Positions 1 to 8,255 of a stretch of DNA of 64,000 nucleotides are shown here, piece after piece (the stretch's first letter is position 1; every line of letters starts with the position of its first letter). This stretch comes from Paenibacillus xylanexedens (GTDB lineage Bacteria > Bacillota > Bacilli > Paenibacillales > Paenibacillaceae): positions 1 through 64,000 of the forward strand of contig NZ_VEIO01000012.1 of assembly GCF_007680605.1 (NCBI RefSeq), given 5' to 3'. Both the position numbers and the translations under genes were made by a program. The notes beneath the pieces are model-generated. The model did not search any database. It was not told the DNA's origin and was given only the letters and a program-made list of their open reading frames with translations.

Positions 1-72
1 GTGGCCAAACGCATCAGACTGTAAATCTGCTCCCGTACGGGTTCGGTGGTTCGAATCCATCATCCTCCACCA
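1..72 (+). tRNA. tRNA-Tyr (GUA), 5' end cut by window
   Basis: The anticodon loop reads CTGTAAATC, giving anticodon GUA. A long variable arm typical of tRNA-Tyr, a T-arm with GGTTCGAATCC and an encoded CCA end are visible. The first bases of the acceptor stem lie outside the window. First member of a seven-tRNA array. Confidence 0.93.
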
Positions 73-78
73 GTTTTT

Positions 79-152
79 AGGGGCATAGTTTAAAGGTAGA
101 ACAACGGTCTCCAAAACCGTTGGTGTGGGTTCAATTCCTGCTGCCCCTGCCA
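79..152 (+). tRNA. tRNA-Trp (CCA)
   Basis: The 7-bp acceptor stem AGGGGCA pairs with TGCCCCT, the anticodon loop CTCCAAA gives CCA, and the CCA end is encoded. This is the tRNA that the trpS T-box at 41.7-42.0 kb would be expected to sense. Confidence 0.95.
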
Positions 153-178
153 ATTAATTTTAATAGTAGTTTCTATAT

Positions 179-252
179 GGCGATCGTGGCGAAGTGGTTA
201 ACGCACCGGTTTGTGGATCCGGCATTCGGGGGTTCAATTCCCCTCGATCGCC
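179..252 (+). tRNA. tRNA-His (GUG)
   Basis: Acceptor stem GCGATCG pairs with CGATCGC. The extra 5' G at 179 pairs with the discriminator C at 252, the hallmark of tRNA-His. Anticodon loop TTGTGGA gives GUG. The CCA end is not encoded. Confidence 0.94.
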
Positions 253-266
253 CCTTTGTTTTCTAA

Positions 267-341
267 TGGGGATTAGCCAAGCGGTAAGGCAACGGACTTT
301 GACTCCGTCATGCATAGGTTCAAATCCTATATCCCCAGCCA
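267..341 (+). tRNA. tRNA-Gln (UUG)
   Basis: Acceptor TGGGGAT pairs with ATCCCCA. The anticodon loop CTTTGAC gives UUG. The CCA end is encoded. Confidence 0.94.
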
Positions 342-345
342 TTAT

Positions 346-420
346 GCGGACGTGGCTCAGCGGTAGAGCATCGCCTTGCCAAGGCGAGGGTCGCGGGTTC
401 GATTCCCGTCGTCCGCTCCA
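346..420 (+). tRNA. tRNA-Gly (GCC)
   Basis: Acceptor GCGGACG pairs with CGTCCGC. The anticodon loop TTGCCAA gives GCC. T-arm GGGTTCGATTCCC and encoded CCA are present. Confidence 0.95.
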
Positions 421-426
421 TAATAA

Positions 427-500
427 GGCGCCATAGCCAAGTGGTAAGGCACAGCTCTGCAAAAGCTTTATCCCCAGTTCGAATCTGGGTGGCGCCTCCA
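427..500 (+). tRNA. tRNA-Cys (GCA)
   Basis: Acceptor GGCGCCA pairs with TGGCGCC. The anticodon loop CTGCAAA gives GCA. The CCA end is encoded. Confidence 0.94.
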
Positions 501-532
501 GCATATTTTTAGTATATGCTATAACCAAATAA

Positions 533-611
533 GCCGGCGTGGCGGAATGGCAGACGCGCTCGACTCAAAATCGAGTGGGAAACCGTGGAGGTTCGAGTCC
601 TCTCGCCGGTA
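533..611 (+). tRNA. tRNA-Leu (CAA)
   Basis: Acceptor GCCGGCG pairs with CGCCGGT. The anticodon loop ACTCAAAAT gives CAA. The long variable arm expected of tRNA-Leu is present and the CCA end is not encoded. Last tRNA of the array, followed directly by a terminator. Confidence 0.92.
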
Positions 612-618
612 TTTATTT

Positions 619-659
619 AAAGAGTTCATTAGGGTTTATCTCTAGTGAACTCTTTTTGT
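619..659 (+). terminator. Terminator of the tRNA array
   Basis: Inverted repeat AAAGAGTTCA / TGAACTCTTT, extended by GU pairs, followed by a T-run. Confidence 0.85.
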
Positions 660-732
660 ATTGCGTTTTAATACTCTACAATACTCTACTCGTTATTAAG
701 TTGCATGATGGCTCTTTAAAATAAAAATTCAG

Positions 733-758
733 GGATATCAAACCGATTAAGGATATCA
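733..758 (+). promoter_or_regulatory. Direct repeat GGATATCA upstream of the cupredoxin operon
   Basis: GGATATCA occurs at 733-740 and 751-758, an 18-bp period, about 65-90 bp before the cupredoxin start. It lies where the operon promoter should be. It may be an ECF promoter or a regulator site; no consensus was recognised. Confidence 0.25.
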
Positions 759-821
759 TTCGTTTCTTATCATTGAATACATTTATGCGACAAATTTTTA
801 TTTTTAGGGAGGAAAGCAATA

Positions 822-1400
822 ATGAACAAATCAGCAAAATATGTATCCTTGCTTTTGGTACTGGGACTATGTTTAACATTGCCACAGTTGGCGGGTGCAG
901 AAGCATCGGCTCACCATCACATGACGGGATCAACAGACAAAAAGGACTCAAAGCCATCGTCCAAACAAACGACGGGTTCTACAGCTAACAAAGCGACCAA
1001 GCCAACTAAGCCAACCCAACCAACGAAACCGAAGAAATCAGCGCCTGCGACTGCAGATAAGAAAAAGTCTACAAAGAAGAAGAAGGATACGTCGAAATCT
1101 TCTAAAGATACTAAAAAACCTGCGGTTACCCAAGTAGAGAAAAGCAAAACGTATGTAATTGAAATTTCTGATTTTGCATTTCAAACTGCAGAATTGAAGA
1201 TCAAGGTCGGTGATCGTGTTGAATTTGTGAATAAGGATCAAGTTGAGCACTCCGTTGTTGCAGAAGACGATTCTTTCGATACAGGACTACTGGGCGAGGG
1301 AGAGAAGTCAGTGGTTACGTTTAAAAAGGCGGGCGAGATCAATTATCACTGTGGGCCTCATCCAAGTATGAAAGGGGTCATTAAAGTCCTCTCCAAGTAA
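822..1400 (+). CDS. Secreted cupredoxin-like copper protein with Lys/Thr-rich linker
   Basis: 192 aa. Residues 1-26 form a signal peptide. Residues about 27-105 are a low-complexity Lys/Thr/Pro/Ser linker. The C-terminal ~90 residues are a plastocyanin-like domain with the type 1 copper ligand pattern His143, Cys177, His180, Met183. The product is probably exported and held near the membrane or wall through the basic linker, carrying electrons or copper. A GGAGG ribosome site precedes ATG 822. The gene lies 49 bp before an ECF sigma gene on the same strand, with no terminator seen between, so the three genes probably form one operon. The physiological partner is not known from sequence. Confidence 0.85.
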   Translation: MNKSAKYVSLLLVLGLCLTLPQLAGAEASAHHHMTGSTDKKDSKPSSKQTTGSTANKATKPTKPTQPTKPKKSAPATADKKKSTKKKKDTSKSSKDTKKPAVTQVEKSKTYVIEISDFAFQTAELKIKVGDRVEFVNKDQVEHSVVAEDDSFDTGLLGEGEKSVVTFKKAGEINYHCGPHPSMKGVIKVLSK

Positions 1401-1449
1401 TCCTGTGATTGAAATTGCTCGATCTGACAGGAGAGGGGAAGACTTTTGA

Positions 1450-2025
1450 ATGCAGGAGTATTCCGATTACCAGCTAATTCTGCTGATTAAACAAAAAAAG
1501 CAAGAAGCATTATCAGAACTATATGATCGTTATGCTTCTCTCATATACTCATTCGCCTGGAAGGCTCTTCAACAGGAGGACGGTGCCCGGGAAGTGGTGC
1601 AGTCCGTTTTTGTCAGGATATGGACAACAGAGGCTGAATTTGACCCCAACAAGGGTCATTGCAGGAACTGGATCATCACGATCACACGTCATATAGCTAT
1701 CGATTGGCTACGTAAGCAACGAAGTCTGTCGAGCCAGGTGGTGTCTTATTATACATCTGAGAAGCTGGAGAGAGTGGCAGAGCTTGCAGAACTATCGGTC
1801 GAAAGCCAAGTTGAAAAACAAATGTTGAAGGAGCAAATTAAAGGAATGCGTGCATTCTTGTCTCAGCAGCAGCTTCAATTGCTCGAACATTTTTATTGGC
1901 AAGGATACAGCTTGAGTGAGTTAGCTGCGCACTATCAGGAGCCTTTGGGCACAGTTAAAAGCCGACTGCACCAGACACTGAAAATACTGCGTAAGCATTT
2001 GCTTGCGGGAGGGGAAGAGTGGTAA
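1450..2025 (+). CDS. ECF-type RNA polymerase sigma factor
   Basis: 191 aa, the usual length for ECF sigma factors. An N-terminal sigma region 2 (to about residue 90) contains the stretch AREVVQSVFVRIW followed by WIITITRHIAIDWLRKQ. A C-terminal sigma region 4 helix-turn-helix (residues about 130-185) contains GYSLSELAAHYQEPLGTVKSR. It directs RNA polymerase to a small regulon, probably including its own operon. The stop codon overlaps the start of the anti-sigma gene (TAATG), so the pair is translationally coupled. The signal is not evident; the preceding copper protein gene suggests a redox, copper or envelope cue, which is inference. Confidence 0.93.
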   Translation: MQEYSDYQLILLIKQKKQEALSELYDRYASLIYSFAWKALQQEDGAREVVQSVFVRIWTTEAEFDPNKGHCRNWIITITRHIAIDWLRKQRSLSSQVVSYYTSEKLERVAELAELSVESQVEKQMLKEQIKGMRAFLSQQQLQLLEHFYWQGYSLSELAAHYQEPLGTVKSRLHQTLKILRKHLLAGGEEW

Positions 2026-2789
2026 TGTCGTCGTCAATAACCGTCTGCTCATACATGCTGGAATATCTATCGGCTCCTTGCTCAGAGGAGGGCAAAGCTT
2101 TCGAAAGACATCTTGCTGACTGTGCGTCATGCAAGCTTGAATTAGAGCAATTACGTCTAGGTTGGGAGGCGATTCCAACGCATATGAAGCAGGTGGAGTT
2201 GCCATCTGATTTAAAACAACAGGTGATGGAAGCGGCATGGGGGAAAAGCAACGAAATCTCTGCGCCAGATGTTGTACAACATAAAAGCAGTAGCAGATTC
2301 AAGTGGCTTACGAAGCGCTATAATCCAAAAGTGAATCTTGTAGCAGCATCTGTACTTATCCTTCTTGGTGCCAGTTTGATAGGAAATGTAGTTTTAATTC
2401 AAGAGCGCATCGAACAACCTGTAACGTTGATGAATTCGAGGGATTTGCCGACCTCTGAAATACAAAAGGTTATGAAGTTGGAATCGCTCACCTCTGGAAC
2501 GAGTTATGGAGTAGCTTGTATTGTAGGCACCGGCAAAGATCAGCAGTTTGTCGTCTACCTGTTCAATCCTCCACAGACGGAGAAGAACGAGGTTTATCAG
2601 GTATGGTTGAATAAGGATCAGGCGTACCATAACGCAGGCAAGCTAAAAGTAGAAAATCAGATGGGGCTTGCTGTGCTCGCAATTCCTATGGGCAACCAGG
2701 CATGGAGCTATGATTCCATTGTAATTACGTTGGAGCCTGATTCTACGGGACTTGCTCCGCGTGGTCCACAGATATTTCGCTCAAGTTAA
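2025..2789 (+). CDS. Zinc-finger anti-sigma factor (RskA C-terminal type)
   Basis: 254 aa from ATG 2025. A GTG six bases upstream is also in frame, but the ATG overlapping the sigma stop fits the AGGGG ribosome site better. The N-terminal part carries the HxxxCxxC zinc anti-sigma motif (FERHLADCASC). A single membrane segment (VNLVAASVLILLGASLIGNV) separates it from an extracellular domain resembling the RskA C-terminal domain. The expected role is to hold the upstream sigma factor at the membrane until a signal triggers release or proteolysis. Last gene of the operon, followed by a terminator. Confidence 0.9.
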   Translation: MSSSITVCSYMLEYLSAPCSEEGKAFERHLADCASCKLELEQLRLGWEAIPTHMKQVELPSDLKQQVMEAAWGKSNEISAPDVVQHKSSSRFKWLTKRYNPKVNLVAASVLILLGASLIGNVVLIQERIEQPVTLMNSRDLPTSEIQKVMKLESLTSGTSYGVACIVGTGKDQQFVVYLFNPPQTEKNEVYQVWLNKDQAYHNAGKLKVENQMGLAVLAIPMGNQAWSYDSIVITLEPDSTGLAPRGPQIFRSS

Positions 2790-2915
2790 GAGGTGACAGC
2801 ATGACACGGCTTTCTTTTTGCATACATGGCTGGACAACACTCATCCATAGCTCAGACAAGCCGGAGAGAAGAGATTGTTGTAATTCTGCGTACTCAATGA
2901 GTGCCATAGTGTTAA

Positions 2916-2958
2916 AAAACAACACAGAAGAGGGCTTCACCCCCTTCTGTGTTGTTTT
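2916..2958 (+). terminator. Terminator after the sigma/anti-sigma operon
   Basis: Perfect 15-bp arms (AAAACAACACAGAAG and its complement) around a short loop, with a T-run formed by the 3' arm. Confidence 0.9.
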
Positions 2959-3032
2959 CACGTTTGAACATAAGTAACATAAAGGTTGACGTGTAATTTT
3001 ATTCAGTATATTGTAGATATATTAAGTCTATA

Positions 3033-3977
3033 ATGTGGAAGGACGTGAAGAAGCTGACGACTCAACCGAGTACAGCGATTGCAGAACTATTATTTGACCT
3101 TGGTGTGTGGGAAGAAGCGTGGAAGAACCGCCCGAGAAGTTCAAGATATAAGCAAAAAAGTGCCCCTTTTGATACAGAGGAAGCATTCGAACGTTGGGCC
3201 CGGAATTATCATGCTCAGTCGTTTACCGAGGAAGGCAAGAACCGCTCGGCACGCATTATAGGCTGGATTGAAAATCAGGGTGTAACATTTGAAGGAGCCT
3301 CGGTGCTGGATGTGGGTGCGGCCTCTGGTATATTTACGATTCCTTTTGCAGAAAAGGGAGCTACAGTCATTGCAGTTGAGCCTTCTGCGTTGCTTGTCTC
3401 GTTAATGCAGGAAACCATTCCTGCTGAACTGGAAAATAACATCACGATTGTACCCGAGCGATTCGAAGAAATCTCTATACAGGATAAAGGCTGGGAGAAA
3501 CAATATGATATCGTCTTTGCCTCGATGTGCCCCGCGATGTCTGATTGGGAAACGGTTGAGCAGGCCATTCACTGTGCCCGAAAGTATGTCTATGTCAGTA
3601 CGATTGCCGGTGCCAAGGAGCATACACTGATGGATGAGCTCAGAACAGTGCTTGGCGTGGATGCTCCTTACAAGGCAGGGGACATGGCATATATCCAGCA
3701 GTTGCTTTACCTTAAAGGATATTCATATACAATGATTATTACAAGAGAAGTGAATGATTTTGAGATTCAGGTAGAAGAATTGATTCAAAAGCTCCCTGAG
3801 TGGCTTCACACCTATGAAATGCCCACCGATGCGGTAGCGTTAAGTAAAGCTGAAACATATATTCGTGACACTTATACGAACGGCGTAATTCCCTTTTCTC
3901 GCGGAGCAAGATTTGGTAAAATGCTGATTCAGCTAGAACAAGCACATATGAAAACAGTGTCTGCAGCCCAAAAGTAG
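3033..3977 (+). CDS. Class I SAM-dependent methyltransferase
   Basis: 314 aa. The SAM-binding motif I LDVGAASGIF lies near residues 91-100, followed by the acidic residue of motif II in ATVIAVEPS and a motif IV-like stretch YDIVFASMCPAM. The substrate cannot be told from sequence. The long N-terminal part (residues 1-65) and the C-terminal 100 residues are outside the Rossmann core and probably determine specificity. ATG 3033 has no obvious ribosome site, so the true start may be further in. It stands alone between a terminator and a convergent AraC gene. Confidence 0.8.
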   Translation: MWKDVKKLTTQPSTAIAELLFDLGVWEEAWKNRPRSSRYKQKSAPFDTEEAFERWARNYHAQSFTEEGKNRSARIIGWIENQGVTFEGASVLDVGAASGIFTIPFAEKGATVIAVEPSALLVSLMQETIPAELENNITIVPERFEEISIQDKGWEKQYDIVFASMCPAMSDWETVEQAIHCARKYVYVSTIAGAKEHTLMDELRTVLGVDAPYKAGDMAYIQQLLYLKGYSYTMIITREVNDFEIQVEELIQKLPEWLHTYEMPTDAVALSKAETYIRDTYTNGVIPFSRGARFGKMLIQLEQAHMKTVSAAQK

Positions 3978-4046
3978 ACATGAAAACAAACTTGAATGCA
4001 TCTTCAAGGTTTAACAAATGCCCCCTCTTTCTGATGGAGTTCTAAT

Positions 4047-6467
4047 CTATCCTTTGACAGCCCGCTCGGGGTGTCTTTTACGCTCCCGGTATCTACCGGG
4101 AGTCAACCCCTCCCATTTTCGAAAAGAACGGATAAAATTTTGCGGATTGGTATAGCGAAGACGTTCAGCGATTTCTTTTACCGTCCAATCCCTCTCGTCT
4201 AGCCATCTTTTGGCGATATTCAGCCGGTACCTCGTCAAATACTCACTAAATGAAGCGCCAGTTTCTTTACGGAAAACGCTGCTTAAATAGTTAGCATTGT
4301 AATGAAGCCGCATTGCACATTCGTCCAGGGTTAGATCTTTGTCGTAATCTTGCTGGATTATGGCGATCACTTTCTCTGAAATGTGCTGAGATTGTGCCAC
4401 CTGTCTTTCTTTAAAAATGTGGATGACAGGCAGGATCACCTGATGGCTGAACCAATGCTCCACCTCAGTAGCGGAATTTAAAATATGCAATTCTTGAAAA
4501 AGAGAACGGTGGCTCTGACTGATCTGTGCAAGTCGAATGCCATTGTCTTGTGCGAGCTTCAAGATATGTGTTAACAGCCGCATGAGGGCGTATTGATACT
4601 CTTCTGGAGTGCACTCCAGTGAAAATAGAGCCTCTAGCAGTTCAGTCAGCTGTTGGGTAGCAACAGTCTCGTCTGCTTGCTGAATAGATTGAAGCAACGA
4701 ATACTCTATTGCCTCTGGATAGGTCATGGCCCATGCAGCTGAAGCCAAATCATGTTGCTTATATTGTACGATAATGCCTGTCCCAAGACGCATCCGATGT
4801 TTAAGCGCATCTATAGCTTCGTTGTATGCCTGTGGAATATGACTCATGAATGGATGTGGCTGACTTAGACCGATACTGACCTTCAAATCCAAAACCTCAC
4901 CGATCTGTTGCTGTAATCGTTCTGTTAATCTTGAAATATGCTCCGAGAACAGCAATAGATTTCCCTCTGTACTGCCAATCACGGTTACAACATGTTGTTC
5001 CAACACGATAGGAAGTAGTTGCTGATCAGGCTGAAGCGTCTCTTCAAGCATGTTCTGGATGGCAAACAAGAGCAGAGCGCGATCCTCCATTCTATATTTA
5101 GAGTGGTTTATTAGTTCAGGCTGTAGTGCTACTACGGCAATTTGTTGCCACGTAGAAGGATGTTTAGCATATCCCTGTTCTCGTAATGTGCTGTGTAATG
5201 TTTTAAAGCTGGTTTTGCCTTGAAGTAACTGCATCATAGCGTAGGTGCGTATTTGGTTCTGATGCTGATTTAAAGTGGATTCCAGTTGAGAGTGTGCGTC
5301 AGATAACTGAGAAACGCCCAATCGAATTTGTTCCAGTTCATCGGGCTTATTCACAGACTGATGTGGTACCACGGAATGCCCTTTGTGAATGATATTATCG
5401 CCTAATTGAGTAAGAATTCGTCTGATGGGCGCGAGCATTCGTTGAGAGCCCAGCCACGCGAGCAGCAGCGAAAGCAAGAGTATGGCCATACTGATATATA
5501 ACGTATGGAATCCGATTTTAATATAGTCTTGAGTTAATGTATTCTCGGGAGAAATGAGAATATATGTCCACCCTTTTAATGTAGAAGGACTATAAGTTAA
5601 CGAATAATCTGCATTGGCAAGTTGCACTTCACGCTCAGCATAGGCGTCAGAGTACATTACAGGTGGTAATGTCTGAATGAGTTCTCCGTTATCCCGATCA
5701 AGCAGGCCTATCGCAGACAAAGGTTGTCCAATATAGGATTCATTCGGATGGGCAATGACCTGTTGTTCCCGATTTATAATGATTAACCCGGCGGTTGAGG
5801 CTTCAGTTGTCGGAGATTGCGCCAGCGGATTCTGCATATAACATGCCGGAATTCCAGCAATCAATGCTGCATTGGACGATGCACTTGCATCGGGAATCGT
5901 TCTTGCGAGCGTAATGTGATAAATGCAGCCTTTACCTGTAAGACGTTGGCCTGAGATTCTCTGCCCGTCATCATCTTCGTTACTAAATATGGTTGAGGGC
6001 GCGAGTTGCCATCCCGAGGTCAGTGTATACGCAATTAGATCTTTCATGGGCAGTGATAACGGGAAGCGAGTGTTGGCATAAAAGCCAGCATGATTAATAA
6101 GCCAATCCTTGGATTGGTTGACCAAGATAATATCTAGCAGAGGTTCCCATGACTTCATATGCTGGAACTCTGTCTGCAGGTCGCCCGCTTGTAACTTGCT
6201 GACTCGCCCCAGTGAATTAGAGCCCGTAAGAGAACGAAGTGTAATCGGAGAGCGCACCGCTTGGTCCAGCATGTAACTGACCGTAGCGAGTTTGTGCTCT
6301 ACATTGGACTGGATCTGTTCGAGAAGCTGTTGATTCGCTTGTGTCCGGTGCAGTTCTGTCTGGTTAGAAGAATAAATAAAAGCAGCAATTCCCGTGAGCA
6401 GAATTGGCACTGTACTTAACATAAGTCCGAAGATAATCATTTTATGGAGATAGCTTAGTGATCGCAC
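4047..6467 (-). CDS. Membrane-bound AraC-family transcriptional regulator with extracellular sensor domain
   Basis: 806 aa. A membrane helix near residues 9-31, an extracellular region of about 280 residues (Cache-like position), a second helix near 312-333, a short HAMP-like linker, a variable middle domain, and a C-terminal AraC double helix-turn-helix over the last ~100 residues (YNANYLSSVFRKETG; RYTNPQNFIRSFRKWEG). This layout is common in Paenibacillus, usually beside sugar ABC transporters, where the outer domain senses a carbohydrate. No transporter lies next to this copy, so its targets are unknown. A cre-like sequence sits just upstream of the start, suggesting CcpA repression. Confidence 0.85.
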   Translation of the reverse strand: MRSLSYLHKMIIFGLMLSTVPILLTGIAAFIYSSNQTELHRTQANQQLLEQIQSNVEHKLATVSYMLDQAVRSPITLRSLTGSNSLGRVSKLQAGDLQTEFQHMKSWEPLLDIILVNQSKDWLINHAGFYANTRFPLSLPMKDLIAYTLTSGWQLAPSTIFSNEDDDGQRISGQRLTGKGCIYHITLARTIPDASASSNAALIAGIPACYMQNPLAQSPTTEASTAGLIIINREQQVIAHPNESYIGQPLSAIGLLDRDNGELIQTLPPVMYSDAYAEREVQLANADYSLTYSPSTLKGWTYILISPENTLTQDYIKIGFHTLYISMAILLLSLLLAWLGSQRMLAPIRRILTQLGDNIIHKGHSVVPHQSVNKPDELEQIRLGVSQLSDAHSQLESTLNQHQNQIRTYAMMQLLQGKTSFKTLHSTLREQGYAKHPSTWQQIAVVALQPELINHSKYRMEDRALLLFAIQNMLEETLQPDQQLLPIVLEQHVVTVIGSTEGNLLLFSEHISRLTERLQQQIGEVLDLKVSIGLSQPHPFMSHIPQAYNEAIDALKHRMRLGTGIIVQYKQHDLASAAWAMTYPEAIEYSLLQSIQQADETVATQQLTELLEALFSLECTPEEYQYALMRLLTHILKLAQDNGIRLAQISQSHRSLFQELHILNSATEVEHWFSHQVILPVIHIFKERQVAQSQHISEKVIAIIQQDYDKDLTLDECAMRLHYNANYLSSVFRKETGASFSEYLTRYRLNIAKRWLDERDWTVKEIAERLRYTNPQNFIRSFRKWEGLTPGRYRERKRHPERAVKG

Positions 6468-6513
6468 GTGTCCACCCCTTGATGGAAAATATATTTCATT
6501 ACTTCTTTATTTT

Positions 6514-6528
6514 AGTAAACGCTTTCAA
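6514..6528 (-). promoter_or_regulatory. cre-like site (CcpA) upstream of the AraC regulator
   Basis: On the minus strand the 15 bases read TTGAAAGCGTTTACT, matching the Bacillus cre consensus WTGNAARCGNWWWCA at 14 of 15 positions. It lies 47 bp upstream of the AraC start codon. Confidence 0.55.
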
Positions 6529-6574
6529 TTAGAACAATCTAATTTTTGTTTATTTGGATAAAAAAGTAATTTCG

Positions 6575-6599
6575 GGAACGAAAACGTATAATTCACGTA
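6575..6599 (+). promoter_or_regulatory. Candidate ECF-sigma promoter upstream of the Psp/Lia cluster
   Basis: GGAAC at 6575-6579, a 16-bp spacer, then CGTA at 6596-6599. This matches the general ECF pattern (AAC box, CGT box, 16-17 bp). It points towards the LiaI-like gene about 380 bp downstream. Family knowledge: pspA of B. subtilis is SigW-dependent. Confidence 0.35.
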
Positions 6600-6602
6600 C
6601 GT

Positions 6603-6978
6603 ATAGAGATAACGGCTTTTTCATATCAGAAGGTGGGACTTCCGTGAGATGTTTCCGTTATAAGGGTAATAACAGGTATCCGGAGTGCGGTGTTTTGGTG
6701 AGAATGCCCCGAGTCCTGCCCGCAGACAGTCCAAGGTCCAAGCAGATCCCCGACCTGAGTCTAGGATCAAAAACCGTCCGCAGTCTGTTTTGAAAAGTTG
6801 CTGAATCCCCTAGAATAAGGACATAAGGTTAAACAAGAAACACGGAAACAAAAACAAGCAAGTTCTCAACAAACGGATTAAACGAGTCATTGAACAAATG
6901 CAGGGATTAGGCTAACAGCGATTAGGTTAAAGTTCAGAACAAAAAAAGTAAAATCGGGAAGGGCGGTGAACAACAATT
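6603..6978 (+). other. Long leader region before the Psp/Lia cluster
   Basis: About 375 bp without a convincing gene. An open frame from 6554 has no ribosome site and a non-protein-like composition. The last 130 bp are A-rich. No clear LiaR operator could be identified by eye. Confidence 0.4.
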
Positions 6979-7287
6979 ATGAGAATGAACAAGGGAAATG
7001 GCTGGGCGATTGTATTGATTGTACTAGGTGCTCTGATTCTCTTCGGAAAGTTAACACCATTGCTTGGACATCTGATGGGTTACCTGATTCCGGTCTTGAT
7101 GATTGCACTAGGGTACTACGGAATTAAAAGAGGAAATGTAACGCTCGGATGGATCGTTCTGATCATCGGTATCGTATCTCTGATGGGCAAACTGGCTTGG
7201 CTGATCGGGCCGATTATCGCAATCGGATTGATTATCTTCGGTATCTCGATGCTGAGCAACAATCGCAATTCACGTCGCCGTTATTAA
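6979..7287 (+). CDS. LiaI/LiaF-like small membrane protein
   Basis: 102 aa, almost entirely hydrophobic with three to four short membrane helices and a basic C-terminal tail (NNRNSRRRY). It resembles the transmembrane part of LiaF and the LiaI membrane anchor. In B. subtilis LiaI recruits the PspA-like LiaH to the membrane under cell-wall antibiotic stress. The pspA gene 38 bp downstream gives the same pairing. The ATG at 6979 is preceded only by a weak GGGAAGGG; ATG 6985 is an alternative start. Confidence 0.7.
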   Translation: MRMNKGNGWAIVLIVLGALILFGKLTPLLGHLMGYLIPVLMIALGYYGIKRGNVTLGWIVLIIGIVSLMGKLAWLIGPIIAIGLIIFGISMLSNNRNSRRRY

Positions 7288-7325
7288 AAATTTTCACGAT
7301 AAAGTAAAAGGAGGGACAGAACATA

Positions 7326-7997
7326 ATGAGTGTATTTCGTCGAATGCGGGATATCACCGTAGCTAGTCTGAACGAACATCTGGAGCAAAGTCAGGACCCG
7401 GTTAAACTGATTGATCAGTTCCTGGTCTCGACCCGCCAAGACATTGGAGAAGCCGAGAAGCTTCGACACCAGTATGCGAGTCATACAAGACAAATGAAAC
7501 AGCAGGCAGATCAAGCCGCCGCTATGGTTAACAAACGAGAGGAACAGGCATCTATGGCTTTGAAAGCCGGAGAGGAACATCTCGCCAAGCTGGCTTTGCA
7601 GGAGAAAATTCTCCATGAGGAAAAAATGGATCAATACACTGAATTGTACACACAAAGCGCTGCTGCACTGCAGGAACTCGATGAACAGATCAATCAGTTG
7701 AAGGCAGAGTATCAGAATGTGTATAGCAAACGCCAATATTACTACGCTCGAATGCAAACCATTCAGTTGCAACAACGAATGAATCAACGTGGAAACTACA
7801 GTGGTCAAAACGTACCCGGTATGTTTAACAAGCTTGATGACCAAGTCTCCGATCTCGAATATGAGGCACAGAGTCTTCGGGAAATCCGGCGAATGGGTCA
7901 GGATGGTTCCGGCTTATCCGGTAACATGTCATCCTCTGCACTGGACAAAGAGCTGGAGCGCTTGAAGCAAAAGCTCAATAACGATAAAAAGGAGTAG
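7326..7997 (+). CDS. PspA/IM30 (LiaH-like) membrane-protecting protein, copy 1
   Basis: 223 aa, near the usual PspA length. It opens with the amphipathic stretch MSVFRRMRDITVASLNEHLE, followed by a long helical coiled coil rich in Gln, Glu and Lys. Proteins of this ESCRT-III-like family polymerise on damaged membranes and limit proton leakage. A good AGGAGGG ribosome site precedes ATG 7326. The 4-bp gap to the PspC gene indicates one transcript. A second PspA lies at 8752; the two are diverged in sequence. Confidence 0.9.
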   Translation: MSVFRRMRDITVASLNEHLEQSQDPVKLIDQFLVSTRQDIGEAEKLRHQYASHTRQMKQQADQAAAMVNKREEQASMALKAGEEHLAKLALQEKILHEEKMDQYTELYTQSAAALQELDEQINQLKAEYQNVYSKRQYYYARMQTIQLQQRMNQRGNYSGQNVPGMFNKLDDQVSDLEYEAQSLREIRRMGQDGSGLSGNMSSSALDKELERLKQKLNNDKKE

Positions 7998-8001
7998 TAA
8001 A

Positions 8002-8238
8002 ATGAATAAATTATACCGCTCAACGCGTAACCGTATGCTGACAGGTTTGATCGGCGGCATATCTGAAAATCTAGGATTAAGTACCACGCTGCTACGGATC
8101 ATTTTCTTCATCAGTATCTTCGCAACGGGTGGTACATCTCTATTCATCTACTTCATCGCAGCATTGGTTGTACCTAAGGAACCTAACTACGCAGATCCGT
8201 ACGTATATGGTCCCGATCACAGTAGAGGTTACAAGTAA
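8002..8238 (+). CDS. PspC-domain membrane protein, short copy
   Basis: 78 aa and essentially only a PspC domain: the basic N-terminus NKLYRSTRNRMLTGLIGGIS, then the membrane helix LLRIIFFISIFATGGTSLFIYFIAALVV. PspC proteins sense or relay membrane stress to PspA. The DNA is closely similar to the start of the next gene, indicating tandem duplication. Confidence 0.9.
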   Translation: MNKLYRSTRNRMLTGLIGGISENLGLSTTLLRIIFFISIFATGGTSLFIYFIAALVVPKEPNYADPYVYGPDHSRGYK

Positions 8239-8255
8239 ACGAAAGGAGCAAGCAC

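Noticed and set aside
160..528. Open frames over the tRNA array on both strands
   Set aside because: They are translations of tRNA genes; the tRNAs themselves fold correctly.
2801..2977. Open frame of 58 codons after the anti-sigma gene, starting ATGACACGGCTT
   Set aside because: It has a plausible GAGGTGA ribosome site, but it reads straight through the strong terminator at 2916-2958 and the peptide has no recognisable pattern.
6554..6793. Open frame of 79 codons before the LiaI-like gene
   Set aside because: TTG start without a ribosome site, atypical composition (many Arg, Pro, Ser, Cys) and overlap with the candidate promoter. No protein-like pattern.
6911..6932. Third possible copy of the gnd/trpS leader motif (AACAGCGATTAGG)
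   Set aside because: Only the ACAGCGAT box is present; the GTTCGCC box and the stem at the right distance are missing.
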